From the NCBI GenBank assembly GCA_022842845.1, contig JALHOT010000005.1:62001-126000 (forward strand): DNA of 64,000 nucleotides, read 5' to 3'. Under the pieces are notes generated by a model that was not told the origin of the DNA, made no database searches, and saw only the letters and a list, made by a program, of their open reading frames with translations. This document shows, piece by piece, positions 53,721-62,184 of this stretch. The position numbers and the translations under genes were made by a program. This stretch comes from Cyclobacteriaceae bacterium (GTDB lineage Bacteria > Bacteroidota > Bacteroidia > Cytophagales > Cyclobacteriaceae). Position 1 is the first letter of the stretch. The number at the start of each line of letters is the position of its first letter.

Positions 53721-54941
53721 TCAAACAAAAGCCGGAATACCTGTGATCTGGTTACCCAAAATAAGGAGGTGGATGTCGTGTGTACCTTCATAGGTTACTA
53801 CTGATTCCAGGTTCATCATATGGCGCATGATAGGGTATTCACCAGTAATACCCATACCGCCATGTATTTGTCTGGCTTCACGGGCAATTTCTAAAGCAAC
53901 TGCTACATTGTTACGCTTGGCCAGCGAGATCTGTGCCGTAGTGGCTTTTCCTTCATTCATTAACACTCCAAGGCGCCAGTTCAATAATTGCGCTTTGGTA
54001 ATTTCGCTCAGCATTTCAGCCAACTTCTTTTGCACTAACTGGAAAGAAGCGATTGGCTTGCCAAATTGAATCCTTTCGGCCGCATAGCGTCTGGCGCTGT
54101 CATAACAATCCATCGCTGCACCAATAGCACCCCAGGCGATCCCATAGCGGGCTGAGTCAAGGCACATCATGGGTGCACCAAGACCATTCTTACCAGGTAA
54201 TAAATTTTCTTTAGGCACCTTCACATTGTCAAATACCAATTCGCCAGTGGCGCTCGCACGCAATGACCATTTGCCATGGGTTTCAGGGGTAGAGAAACCT
54301 TCCATACCTCTTTCTACAATCAAACCATGGATGCGACCAGCCTCATTCTTGGCCCACACCACAGCAACATCAGCACGGGGTGAATTGGAAATCCACATCT
54401 TGGCACCATTAAGCAAATAGTGGTCACCCATGTCTTTGAAATTGGTAACCATCCCACTTGGGTTTGAACCGTGATCTGGTTCTGTTAAACCAAAGCAACC
54501 CAGCCATTCGCCTGAAGCAAGTTTAGGAAGGTACTTTTTGCGTTGTGCTTCAGATCCAAACTTATAGATAGGATACATAACCAGGGAACCTTGTACAGAG
54601 GCGGTAGAACGCATGCCTGAGTCACCTCTCTCAATTTCCTGCATGATGATACCGTAAGCAATATAATCCAAGCCACCACAGCCGTATTCTACGGGCAGGG
54701 TAGGACCGAAAGCTCCCACTTCACCAAACTTCTTTACGATCTCAAAAGGAAAATGAGCTCTTTGCGCCCAATCCTCCACATAAGGAGAGATCTCTTTCTT
54801 CACAAATTGGCGCACGCTACTGCGGATCAGCTTGTGTTCCTCCGTCAGCAAATCATCAATTGCGTAAAAATCTGGATGTTCGTACAAATCTTGTTTCAGC
54901 GATTTCTTAGCGTGTGTGCCATTTTCAGTCGCGGTAGCCAT
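53721..54941 (-). CDS. gcdH: Acyl-CoA dehydrogenase, glutaryl-CoA dehydrogenase-like
   Basis: FAD enzyme of 406 residues. It shows the acyl-CoA dehydrogenase core: LGCFGLTEPDHGSNPSGM at the FAD/substrate site, KMWISNSPRADVAVVWAK, and RIQFGKPIASFQLVQKKLAEM. RSTASVQGSLVMYPI and the C-terminal VVTYEGTHDIHLLILGNQITGI, with the catalytic Glu in YEGTHD, strongly resemble glutaryl-CoA dehydrogenases, which oxidatively decarboxylate glutaryl-CoA to crotonyl-CoA at the end of lysine/tryptophan breakdown. The gene is divergent from tryptophan 2,3-dioxygenase, supporting that role. Substrate specificity was not verified beyond motif similarity. Confidence 0.88.
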   Translation of the reverse strand: MATATENGTHAKKSLKQDLYEHPDFYAIDDLLTEEHKLIRSSVRQFVKKEISPYVEDWAQRAHFPFEIVKKFGEVGAFGPTLPVEYGCGGLDYIAYGIIMQEIERGDSGMRSTASVQGSLVMYPIYKFGSEAQRKKYLPKLASGEWLGCFGLTEPDHGSNPSGMVTNFKDMGDHYLLNGAKMWISNSPRADVAVVWAKNEAGRIHGLIVERGMEGFSTPETHGKWSLRASATGELVFDNVKVPKENLLPGKNGLGAPMMCLDSARYGIAWGAIGAAMDCYDSARRYAAERIQFGKPIASFQLVQKKLAEMLSEITKAQLLNWRLGVLMNEGKATTAQISLAKRNNVAVALEIAREARQIHGGMGITGEYPIMRHMMNLESVVTYEGTHDIHLLILGNQITGIPAFV

Positions 54942-54989
54942 AGGATTAATCGGTTATGCTTATTTTCGGGCAATTTACGACTTAATCCT
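54942..54989. promoter_or_regulatory. Inverted repeat between the divergent catabolic genes
   Basis: AGGATTAA (54942-54949) and TTAATCCT (54982-54989) form an 8-bp inverted repeat with a 32-base spacer, filling most of the 54-base gap between the dehydrogenase and dioxygenase starts. Such a symmetric arrangement could be a shared operator. The regulator is unknown and chance is possible. Confidence 0.35.
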
Positions 54990-54995
54990 TAACCA

Positions 54996-55946
54996 ATGTC
55001 AACCTCTTCCTTTGATCCTGTGTTGATTGAGCAATTAAAAAAGCTACAGGAAAAGTATGCCGTCATGGGCCAAGACCTTTCCTCGTATTTGGATGGCCTG
55101 CTCTATTCTGACTATTTAACTTATTGGGACTATATCCATACAGATACCCTACTGAGTTTGCAGAATCCCAAGACCAGTTTTCCGGATGAACAGGTCTTCA
55201 TCATGTATCATCAGATCACAGAATTGTACTTTAAATTGATTTTACATGAAACGGAGCAAATTGCTCAGCGTGAGCCACTTGATGAAGATTTCTTCTTGTC
55301 CCGATTAGGGCGTATCAACCGTTACTTTAAGCAGTTGGAGAACTCCTTCGACATTATGGTAGATGGGATGGACAAAGAACAGTTTTTGAAATACCGGATG
55401 TCTTTATTACCAGCCTCTGGCTTTCAATCCGCACAATATCGTCTGATAGAAATATCCTCTACTTCTCTGATTAATTTAATGGATGAGGCTAGCCGACTCC
55501 AAGCCAAAGAGAATGATGCGATAGGACAACAAATGGAGAAGATCTATTGGCGGAGTGGGGCCACAGAATTGGCATCGGGTAAAAAGACATTGACTTTGCA
55601 ACAATTTGAAGAGAAATACCTGAAGACTTTCGCGAATTATGCCGAGCAATACAGGCATAAAAATCTTTATCAGCTATACCTTCAGCACTTTCAAAACAGT
55701 CCTAAGGCTGACGAAATCAAAGCCGCCTTGCGCGAGTACGATGTTGTGGCCAATGTAAAATGGCGCCTGGCCCATCTTCGGTCAGCAGGGCGTTATTTGC
55801 AGAAGAGTCCGGAGGATATAAAAGCCACCGGTGGCACTAACTGGCAGAAATACCTGCCTCCGCGCTTTCAGCGCATTATGTTTTTCCCCGCTTTGTGGAC
55901 AGAAGAGGAGAAAGCCAACTGGGGGCGTGCGGCCTTTGAGCGCTAA
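54996..55946 (+). CDS. kynA: Tryptophan 2,3-dioxygenase family protein
   Basis: Heme enzyme opening L-tryptophan to N-formylkynurenine. The 316-residue protein has SYLDGLLYSDYLTYWDYIHTDTLLSLQNP, then EQVFIMYHQITELYFKLILHETEQI, in which the YHQ His corresponds to the substrate-site His. FKQLENSFDIMVDGMDKEQFLKYRMSLLPASGFQSAQYRLIEI is a family-specific stretch. WRLAHLRSAGRYL with the axial-His region and GGTNWQKYLPPRFQRI end the protein. The divergent glutaryl-CoA dehydrogenase-like gene fits aromatic amino-acid catabolism. Other kynurenine-pathway genes are not in the window. Confidence 0.9.
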   Translation: MSTSSFDPVLIEQLKKLQEKYAVMGQDLSSYLDGLLYSDYLTYWDYIHTDTLLSLQNPKTSFPDEQVFIMYHQITELYFKLILHETEQIAQREPLDEDFFLSRLGRINRYFKQLENSFDIMVDGMDKEQFLKYRMSLLPASGFQSAQYRLIEISSTSLINLMDEASRLQAKENDAIGQQMEKIYWRSGATELASGKKTLTLQQFEEKYLKTFANYAEQYRHKNLYQLYLQHFQNSPKADEIKAALREYDVVANVKWRLAHLRSAGRYLQKSPEDIKATGGTNWQKYLPPRFQRIMFFPALWTEEEKANWGRAAFER

Positions 55947-55998
55947 GACCAATCCAAAGCATATACTTTTTTCGTAAATTGCTTTCAATACGTGGGCT

Positions 55999-57789
55999 AT
56001 GCAAAAGTTGTTATTTATTGTTGCGCTGATGATTGCTTGTGTACAAGGCAGCTATGCGCAGCTCTATAATCGCATGAGTTACCATGATCTTGAGAAGCGG
56101 CACATCAAAGAATTCTACCAGGTAAAGGATACCATCAAGAACATCCTCCATGGTCGCTACATATCTTTCTTTCTAAACGGTCATCCTGAATCGAAAGGCC
56201 AGTTCATCAACAACGAAACCAGCGGTGTTTGGGAGTTCTTTTATGAAACGGGCAATCTGAAGATGCGGGGGATTCTGCGCCAAAGTTCAAACTATGGTCT
56301 GTGGGAATACTTTTATGAGAGTGGGCAGAAAAGCATGGAAGGCACCATTAACGGTAAAAACCGTGAAGGAGAGTGGAAACTCTATTATGAAAATGGCCAG
56401 CTTAAAGAAATCGGCAGTTACGAAAACAACAAGCATATTGGTTTATGGAAAGCCTATTATGAAGATGGCGCCCTGAAAGGTGAGATCGATTATGTAGACG
56501 ATTTTGGTCGCTATATCGAATACTTTCACTCAGGCAAAGTATATGGGGAAGGACCGCGCATGGGCAATAAGAACAGCGGCCATTGGCGCTTCTTTGCAGA
56601 AGACGGCACCATTCAAATGGAAGGTGAGTATGTAGCCGGTAAAAGGCAAGGTGAATGGATGCATTATTTCAGTAGTGGAAAGCTGCATTCAAAAGGATTT
56701 TATGAGAACGACATACCCGTTGGTTTCTGGGAATACTTTTATGAGACGGGAGAGGTTCATAAAAAAGGCTCCTACCACGCAGGGAAAAGAAGTGGTGAGT
56801 GGTTGTCTTTATCGCCTACTGGCAGCATTTTAAGCGAAGCCAGCTTTGAGAAAGGCCTGGGTATTTGTAAGGAGTATTATCCCAGCGGTAAACTGCGAAT
56901 TGTTGGTCGTTTGGAAGATGACAAACGCCAGGGCAAATGGGAGTTCTTTTATGAAGATGGAAAAAAGGAAGGTGAGTGTGAGTACGTAAACGGTCGGGGC
57001 ACTTACTATGGTTATTACCCGGATGGTGCCATGCAGACCAAGGGCCAAATGGAGGATGATAAGAAAACTGGCACCTGGGAGATTTTTGAAAGAGATGGAA
57101 CGTTATCGGGTTATTACAAACCTTTCTATGACGACAAAAAAACAGTGAAAGATATTGAAGCACTAGCCGACAGAAAATACGAGCGAACCAATGCTTCCCA
57201 CACTCGAGGGATGTCTTATTTCGATCCGCGCAGCAATGAGTTTAGGGGGGTAATTCTGGGCACTAATCCTTTTTTCTCTGCCATTGGTCGCTTTCCGATA
57301 GCCGTTGAGTTTTACTTACAAGAACGACTTGGCCATGAGTTTGAATTCATAGGCATCAGAGAGCCTTTCTTTACAAGGGATGATGCCGTGGCCTTGGGTA
57401 AAACCTTCATGCGCGGTTATAGTGTGAGTATCAAGCAGAAGATGTACAATCCATTAAAGGCAGGTATGTGGTACTTCGGGCATGAAATACGCTTTACCAA
57501 TCTTGGACACTTTGTTAATATCGAATGGCCCCTTTCACCCGGCAAATACACTACAGCAAGCTCTGCCGAGCAGCGCATTGCCTGGGGTGCTCTGACAGGC
57601 TATCGCATTATGCGCAGGAATAATGCCAAAGGTTTTACGATGGATGTATTTGGCTCAGTGAATTTTGGCTATAGAAATTTTGTGAGTGATACCCAACACG
57701 AGGAATTATTCCAGCGACTTGAACAAAAGCCATTCTTCACATCGTTCCACTTTGGTCTCAATGTTGGCAATGTTTTTTCATTCCGTTAA
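55999..57789 (+). CDS. MORN-repeat (YwqK-like) exported protein with C-terminal barrel-like domain
   Basis: The 596-residue protein has a signal peptide (about 1-20, ending SYAQ). Residues about 45-370 are tandem MORN-variant repeats of the form GxWEYFYESGQKSMEG and GEWKLYYENGQLKEIG, with a period near 23 residues and roughly a dozen copies. This part is what databases often call a YwqK-family antitoxin, a label that says nothing about function here. The C-terminal part (about 415-596) is beta-rich (FEFIGIREPFF, YSVSIKQKMYNPLKAGMWYFGHEIRF, FTSFHFGLNVGNVFSFR) and ends in F-R like outer-membrane barrels. It probably anchors the repeats at the outer membrane. Function unknown. Confidence 0.75.
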   Translation: MQKLLFIVALMIACVQGSYAQLYNRMSYHDLEKRHIKEFYQVKDTIKNILHGRYISFFLNGHPESKGQFINNETSGVWEFFYETGNLKMRGILRQSSNYGLWEYFYESGQKSMEGTINGKNREGEWKLYYENGQLKEIGSYENNKHIGLWKAYYEDGALKGEIDYVDDFGRYIEYFHSGKVYGEGPRMGNKNSGHWRFFAEDGTIQMEGEYVAGKRQGEWMHYFSSGKLHSKGFYENDIPVGFWEYFYETGEVHKKGSYHAGKRSGEWLSLSPTGSILSEASFEKGLGICKEYYPSGKLRIVGRLEDDKRQGKWEFFYEDGKKEGECEYVNGRGTYYGYYPDGAMQTKGQMEDDKKTGTWEIFERDGTLSGYYKPFYDDKKTVKDIEALADRKYERTNASHTRGMSYFDPRSNEFRGVILGTNPFFSAIGRFPIAVEFYLQERLGHEFEFIGIREPFFTRDDAVALGKTFMRGYSVSIKQKMYNPLKAGMWYFGHEIRFTNLGHFVNIEWPLSPGKYTTASSAEQRIAWGALTGYRIMRRNNAKGFTMDVFGSVNFGYRNFVSDTQHEELFQRLEQKPFFTSFHFGLNVGNVFSFR

Positions 57790-57848
57790 GCTCTCAACTT
57801 CTACCATAACGGGTAATCATCTTCAAACAAGCTTTGCAAACCTTTCTG

Positions 57849-57856
57849 TATCTTTG
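57849..57856 (+). promoter_or_regulatory. -7 promoter element upstream of the COG2509 flavoprotein
   Basis: TATCTTTG followed by C is an exact TAnnTTTG match, 28 bases before the ATG at 57885. No -33 TTG is found at the right spacing. Confidence 0.5.
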
Positions 57857-57884
57857 CCTCCATTGAAGGATAAACACCTTCCGC

Positions 57885-59450
57885 ATGCAAGTAAAAGAAC
57901 TCATCCTCACTCCAGAAGAAGCTTTCGATGAAACACACTTTATTGAAACGCTCCATCAAAAGTTATCCATTCCTCTAGGCGGAGAACGCATCGTTCAACC
58001 CTCGAAACGGTCTATTGACGCAAGAGGGCGTGATATCAAAGTAAGAATTCAGTATGAAGTTTATAACCGCCAGACAATTAAATCTTTACGTGGTAAAGAC
58101 TACAGTACTGTCCATGGAAAAGATCCTGTAATAATCATCGGTTCAGGACCTGCCGGTCTGTTTGCAGCCCTGCGATTAATAGAACTTGGGTTTAAGCCCA
58201 TTGTGCTTGAACGTGGAAAAGATGTACAAGCCCGCAGGCGCGATTTAGCAGCCATTAATAAAGAACATGTTGTCAATCCAGATTCAAACTATTGCTTTGG
58301 TGAAGGCGGGGCGGGTACTTATTCAGATGGTAAGTTGTACACCCGCAGCAAGAAGCGTGGGGATGTGCAGCGCATCATGGAGATACTTGTAGCCCATGGC
58401 GCAAAGGATGAGATTTTATATGACGCCCATCCGCATATCGGCACCAATAAGCTGCCCAAGCTCGTAGCCGAATTACGCGAAAGTATTGTACAGGCAGGAG
58501 GGGAAGTTCACTTCAATACGAAGGTTACGGATCTGATCGTGAAGGGTGATAGGATTGAAGGCATCGTGACGGAAAAGGGAGATACCATTACAGGCGTGGC
58601 TACTATTTTAGCAACCGGTCATTCGGCCCGCGACATATTTGAACTTCTATACCACAAACAAATATTGATCGAGGCAAAACCCTTCGCCTTAGGTGTTCGT
58701 GTTGAACATCAACAAAACCTGATTGATCGCATACAGTATCATTGCCCTATTGATCGGGGTGCTTATTTGCCTGCTTCCGCTTATGCACTGGTACATCAAG
58801 CCCAAATCAATGGAAAGGATAAGGGAGTTTTTTCCTTCTGTATGTGCCCAGGCGGTTTTATTGTGCCGGCTGCTACCGCACCAGGTGAATTGGTGGTGAA
58901 TGGCATGAGTCCTTCAAGGAGAGATTCGCGTTTTGCTAACTCCGGTATTGTGGTAGCTATCGATGAACCCGACTATAAGAAGTATAGTCAGCATGGGGTG
59001 CTGGCCGCTTTACGCTTTCAGGCTGATATTGAGAAAAAGGCTTGGGAAGTAGGTGGCAAAACCCAGACTGCTCCAGCCCAGCGATTGATGGATTTTGTAG
59101 ATAAAATGCAATCTGCTTCACTGCTGGATACTTCTTATCAGCCTGGTTTGCTTTCTGCCGATATGCGCGCCTTTTTACCAGATTTTGTTGCTGATGCCTT
59201 GCGACAAGGCTTTAAGGCCTTTGGCCAGAAGATGAAGGGTTATTTAACCAATGAAGCACAAGTGATTGGCCTAGAGAGTCGTACCTCATCACCTGTTCGT
59301 ATTCCCCGTGACAAAGAAACCTTGCAACACCCACAGATTAATAACTTGTTCCCCTGCGGTGAAGGTGCCGGTTATGCCGGTGGTATTGTGTCAGCGGCCA
59401 TGGATGGTGAGCGCTGTGCAGAAGCTGTTTCCATGCTTGTGCGGAAATGA
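57885..59450 (+). CDS. FAD-dependent oxidoreductase of the COG2509 family
   Basis: Flavoprotein of 521 residues. An N-terminal domain of about 80 residues (SLRGKDYSTVHGKDPVII leads out of it) precedes the FAD-binding Rossmann start IIGSGPAGLFAALRLIELGFKPIVLERG. NYCFGEGGAGTYSDGKLYTRSKK and ILATGHSARDIFELL are hallmarks of this uncharacterised dehydrogenase family. GVFSFCMCPGGFIVPAAT and the final PCGEGAGYAGGIVSAAMDGERCAEAV, which contacts FAD, are also typical. The physiological substrate is not known. The start is the ATG at 57885, 28 bases after a -7 promoter element. It appears monocistronic. Confidence 0.88.
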   Translation: MQVKELILTPEEAFDETHFIETLHQKLSIPLGGERIVQPSKRSIDARGRDIKVRIQYEVYNRQTIKSLRGKDYSTVHGKDPVIIIGSGPAGLFAALRLIELGFKPIVLERGKDVQARRRDLAAINKEHVVNPDSNYCFGEGGAGTYSDGKLYTRSKKRGDVQRIMEILVAHGAKDEILYDAHPHIGTNKLPKLVAELRESIVQAGGEVHFNTKVTDLIVKGDRIEGIVTEKGDTITGVATILATGHSARDIFELLYHKQILIEAKPFALGVRVEHQQNLIDRIQYHCPIDRGAYLPASAYALVHQAQINGKDKGVFSFCMCPGGFIVPAATAPGELVVNGMSPSRRDSRFANSGIVVAIDEPDYKKYSQHGVLAALRFQADIEKKAWEVGGKTQTAPAQRLMDFVDKMQSASLLDTSYQPGLLSADMRAFLPDFVADALRQGFKAFGQKMKGYLTNEAQVIGLESRTSSPVRIPRDKETLQHPQINNLFPCGEGAGYAGGIVSAAMDGERCAEAVSMLVRK

Positions 59451-59460
59451 GTTATCAGCT

Positions 59461-59500
59461 GCTAGCCGCTAGCCTTGAAGGATACTCGTAACGAGTAGCT
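59461..59500. repeat. Palindromic intergenic sequence before the ABC-F gene
   Basis: The gap holds a tandem 7-mer GCTAGCC twice (59461-59474) and then TACTCGT-A-ACGAGTA (59483-59497), a near-perfect palindrome. The ACGAGTAGC part also occurs in the hairpin at 53675-53696. It may be a small dispersed intergenic repeat or a weak terminator for the upstream flavoprotein. Confidence 0.4.
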
Positions 59501-59520
59501 GCCAACTCGAAGCTATTTCC

Positions 59521-59528
59521 TACCTTTG
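59521..59528 (+). promoter_or_regulatory. -7 promoter element for the ABC-F gene
   Basis: TACCTTTG followed by C is an exact TAnnTTTG match, 24 bases ahead of the GTG start at 59553. The same TACCTTTGC octamer-plus-one occurs at the pyrG promoter. Confidence 0.55.
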
Positions 59529-59552
59529 CGCTCCTTTTAATCATCGCATCCT

Positions 59553-61424
59553 GTGAATTATCTATCTGCCGAGAACATCTCCAAAACCTATAACGACCGC
59601 TGGCTATTCAAAGAAATCAACCTGGGTATCAGCCAAGGAGAGAAAATGGCTTTTGTAGGCAATAATGGGGTGGGTAAATCGACCTTGCTCAAGATTTTAA
59701 CTGGTGAAGTGGCTTCAGATTCAGGTAAGGTGGTCATCAGAGACGGTATCAAGCTTGGTTACCTGACACAGCAACCCAATGTAGATGAGAATTTGCTGGT
59801 GAAAGACATCCTGTTCAGCGAAAGCAATGAGATCGCGAAGGCTGTAAAGGAGTACGAAGATTGTCTTCATCATCCTGATGTACCCGAAGCACGCATGCAG
59901 GCCGCTTTGGAAAAGATGAGCGACTTGAATGCCTGGGATTATGATAATAAGGTACAAGAGGTTATTGGTAAGCTGGGGGTGCCTGATATGGACAAGCGCT
60001 TTGGCGACTTATCGGGCGGACAGAAGAAGCGCATTTTCCTAGCGCAACTGCTTTTAAAGGAGCCTGATTTGATCATCATGGATGAGCCCACCAACCACCT
60101 GGATTTATCGGCCATTGAATGGCTTGAAAACTACCTGGCGGGACCTAACGTAACCTTGATTATGGTGACGCACGATCGTTACTTTTTAGATGCGGTAGCC
60201 AACGAAATCATAGAACTCGACAGGGGACAGCTTTACCGTTACAAAGGCAACTATGCTTACTTTTTAGAGAAGAAAGCTAACCGCGAAGAAATACTAAAAG
60301 CAGAAGTAGCCAAGGCCCGTAACCTCATGAAAAAGGAATTGGACTGGATGCGCAGACAACCGAAAGCGCGCGGTACCAAAGCCAAATATAGAATTGAAGC
60401 TTTCTACGAGCTTCAGGAAAAAGCGCAAACTGATTTGCGCAAAGATCGCTTAGAGCTCGACATCAAAGAGGCGCGACAGGGAGGTAAGATTCTAGAGATG
60501 GATAAAATCTCCAAGAAGTTTGGCGACCATATGTTGATCGATAATTTTTCTTACGTCTTTAAAAAGAAAGATCGCATTGGTATTGTAGGTAAGAACGGCA
60601 TTGGAAAATCTACTTTCTTGAACATCATTACGCAAAGACTAAAACCAGATAGTGGTGAAGTGACTCCTGGTGTCACCACCAAGTATGGTTACTTCACGCA
60701 GGATGCCATGAATCTTAATCCGGCTAACCGGGTAATTGAAGAAGTAAAAAACATCGCTGAGTTTATCACTTTATCAGATGGCAGTCAGGTATCAGCTTCC
60801 AAGTTTTTAGATAACTTTTTATTTCCACCAGAGAAGCAATACACGTATGTAGAGAAACTCAGTGGGGGCGAAAAGAAGCGTTTACAGTTATTAAAGATGT
60901 TGGTGACCAATCCTAACTTCTTAATACTCGATGAACCTACCAACGATTTTGACATTGATACCCTCAATGTGCTCGAAGAGTTTTTGGATAATTTCACAGG
61001 CTGCTTATTGCTGGTATCCCACGATCGTTACTTCATGGATCATCTGGTAGATCAGTTGTTTGTTTTTGAAGGAGAAGGAAAGATTAGATTGTTCCCGGGT
61101 AACTATACCGATTATCGCGATTGGATGGAAGAGCAGGAAGCCATGGCTGCGAAACCTGTGGTCGAAAAGAAAGAAGTTATCAATACGACTACTGAAGAAG
61201 GAAAAAAGAAATTGTCATTTAAAGAAAAGCAAGAACTCGATAACCTGCCTTCGGAAATTAATAAGTTGGAGGAAAAGAAGCTTGCGTTGACCAATTTACT
61301 CAACAGTGGTACAACGGATCATAAGCAATTGCAGCAATGGGCGGATGAAGTTAAGCAGATTACAGACCTTCTTGATGAAAAAACGATGCGCTGGATGGAG
61401 TTATCTGAAATGGCTGGTGCTTAG
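59553..61424 (+). CDS. ABC-F family ATPase (Uup-like)
   Basis: Soluble twin-cassette ATPase of 623 residues without membrane helices. Cassette 1 has FVGNNGVGKSTLLKILTG, LSGGQKKRIFLAQLLL and IIMDEPTNHLD. Cassette 2 has IVGKNGIGKSTFLNII, LSGGEKKRLQLLKMLV and LILDEPTNDFDID. The inter-cassette linker (about 240-310, rich in Lys/Arg: MKKELDWMRRQPKARGTKAKYRIEAF) and the C-terminal coiled coil (about 545-620, LPSEINKLEEKKLALTNLL) fit the Uup subfamily. ABC-F proteins act on the ribosome or on DNA intermediates rather than in transport. The start is a GTG 24 bases after a -7 element. Antibiotic resistance function is not indicated. Confidence 0.93.
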   Translation: MNYLSAENISKTYNDRWLFKEINLGISQGEKMAFVGNNGVGKSTLLKILTGEVASDSGKVVIRDGIKLGYLTQQPNVDENLLVKDILFSESNEIAKAVKEYEDCLHHPDVPEARMQAALEKMSDLNAWDYDNKVQEVIGKLGVPDMDKRFGDLSGGQKKRIFLAQLLLKEPDLIIMDEPTNHLDLSAIEWLENYLAGPNVTLIMVTHDRYFLDAVANEIIELDRGQLYRYKGNYAYFLEKKANREEILKAEVAKARNLMKKELDWMRRQPKARGTKAKYRIEAFYELQEKAQTDLRKDRLELDIKEARQGGKILEMDKISKKFGDHMLIDNFSYVFKKKDRIGIVGKNGIGKSTFLNIITQRLKPDSGEVTPGVTTKYGYFTQDAMNLNPANRVIEEVKNIAEFITLSDGSQVSASKFLDNFLFPPEKQYTYVEKLSGGEKKRLQLLKMLVTNPNFLILDEPTNDFDIDTLNVLEEFLDNFTGCLLLVSHDRYFMDHLVDQLFVFEGEGKIRLFPGNYTDYRDWMEEQEAMAAKPVVEKKEVINTTTEEGKKKLSFKEKQELDNLPSEINKLEEKKLALTNLLNSGTTDHKQLQQWADEVKQITDLLDEKTMRWMELSEMAGA

Positions 61425-61428
61425 TTTT

Positions 61429-61460
61429 AGCTGATTTGATGGCGGAATGGCCAATCAGCT
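61429..61460 (+). terminator. Weak hairpin after the ABC-F gene
   Basis: AGCTGATT (61429-61436) pairs with AATCAGCT (61453-61460), and an inner GGC/GCC can add pairs. It starts 4 bases past the stop codon but lacks a U tract, so termination efficiency is doubtful. Confidence 0.4.
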
Positions 61461-61536
61461 CAGTATAAATATGAGTTGTTGGCTTGTAAGCTAACAGGTA
61501 TCCATAACATTAAATCCTTTATCGGGTTTTAATAGT

Positions 61537-62184
61537 ATGGAGCTGATACCAAAAGAAACCATACTAAGCTGGGATCGCTTTTACCGCGGTAACTTTATCA
61601 ATAGCCTTTCGGGTTATAAGTCGGTAAGCCTTATTGCAACAGTAGATAAAAAGGGAAATCCTAACCTGGCCATTTTTAGTAATCTTGTTCATTTAGGTGC
61701 CGACCCGGCCTTGATTGCTTTTGTGAACCGACCTCGAGAAGCAGCACCCCATACTTTGCAAAATATTGAAGCAACAGGTCTGTATACGATCAACCATATT
61801 CATCCTGATATGGTTTTACGTGCTCATCAAACCAGTGCCAAGTATTCGACCGATGTTAATGAGTTTGAGGCAGCAGCTTTAAAGCCAGAATATGTAGAAG
61901 GATTCAGCGTGCCTTTTGTGAAAGAGAGTAGGTGTAGTTATGCTATGAAGTTGATAGAAGTTATACCGATCAAGCATAACAATACTTTCTTGGTGATAGG
62001 TGAGCTACAGCAGGTGAGACTCGACACCACTATTATACGCAGTGACGGTTTCCTGCAACTTGATAAAATTGAAACAGTGGCTTCTTTGGGTATAGATGCC
62101 TATTACAAGCCTCAGCCATTGGCACGCTATTCTTACGCCAAGCCAGGCACCATAGCGACTAATCTGGATGAGTTTACTGTTTAA
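61537..62184 (+). CDS. Flavin reductase family protein (FMN-binding split barrel)
   Basis: The 215-residue protein has the flavin-reductase-like pattern GYKSVSLIATVDKKGNPNLAIFSNLVHLGADPALIAFVNRP (about 26-66), in which the N-A-F-S/H-L segment contacts FMN. It continues with HTLQNIEATGLYTINHI and a late ILL/VIGELQQVRLDTTII barrel strand. Such proteins bind FMN and reduce flavin for partner oxygenases or act as flavoredoxins; no partner is adjacent. The start at 61537 agrees with the family N-terminus. Its stop overlaps the convergent GDSL esterase gene by 11 bases. Confidence 0.85.
   Translation: MELIPKETILSWDRFYRGNFINSLSGYKSVSLIATVDKKGNPNLAIFSNLVHLGADPALIAFVNRPREAAPHTLQNIEATGLYTINHIHPDMVLRAHQTSAKYSTDVNEFEAAALKPEYVEGFSVPFVKESRCSYAMKLIEVIPIKHNNTFLVIGELQQVRLDTTIIRSDGFLQLDKIETVASLGIDAYYKPQPLARYSYAKPGTIATNLDEFTV

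Noticed and set aside
55999-57789. Toxin-antitoxin function suggested by the YwqK-type repeats
   Set aside because: The protein has a signal peptide and a barrel-like C-terminus, and no toxin gene is adjacent; the label reflects repeat similarity only.
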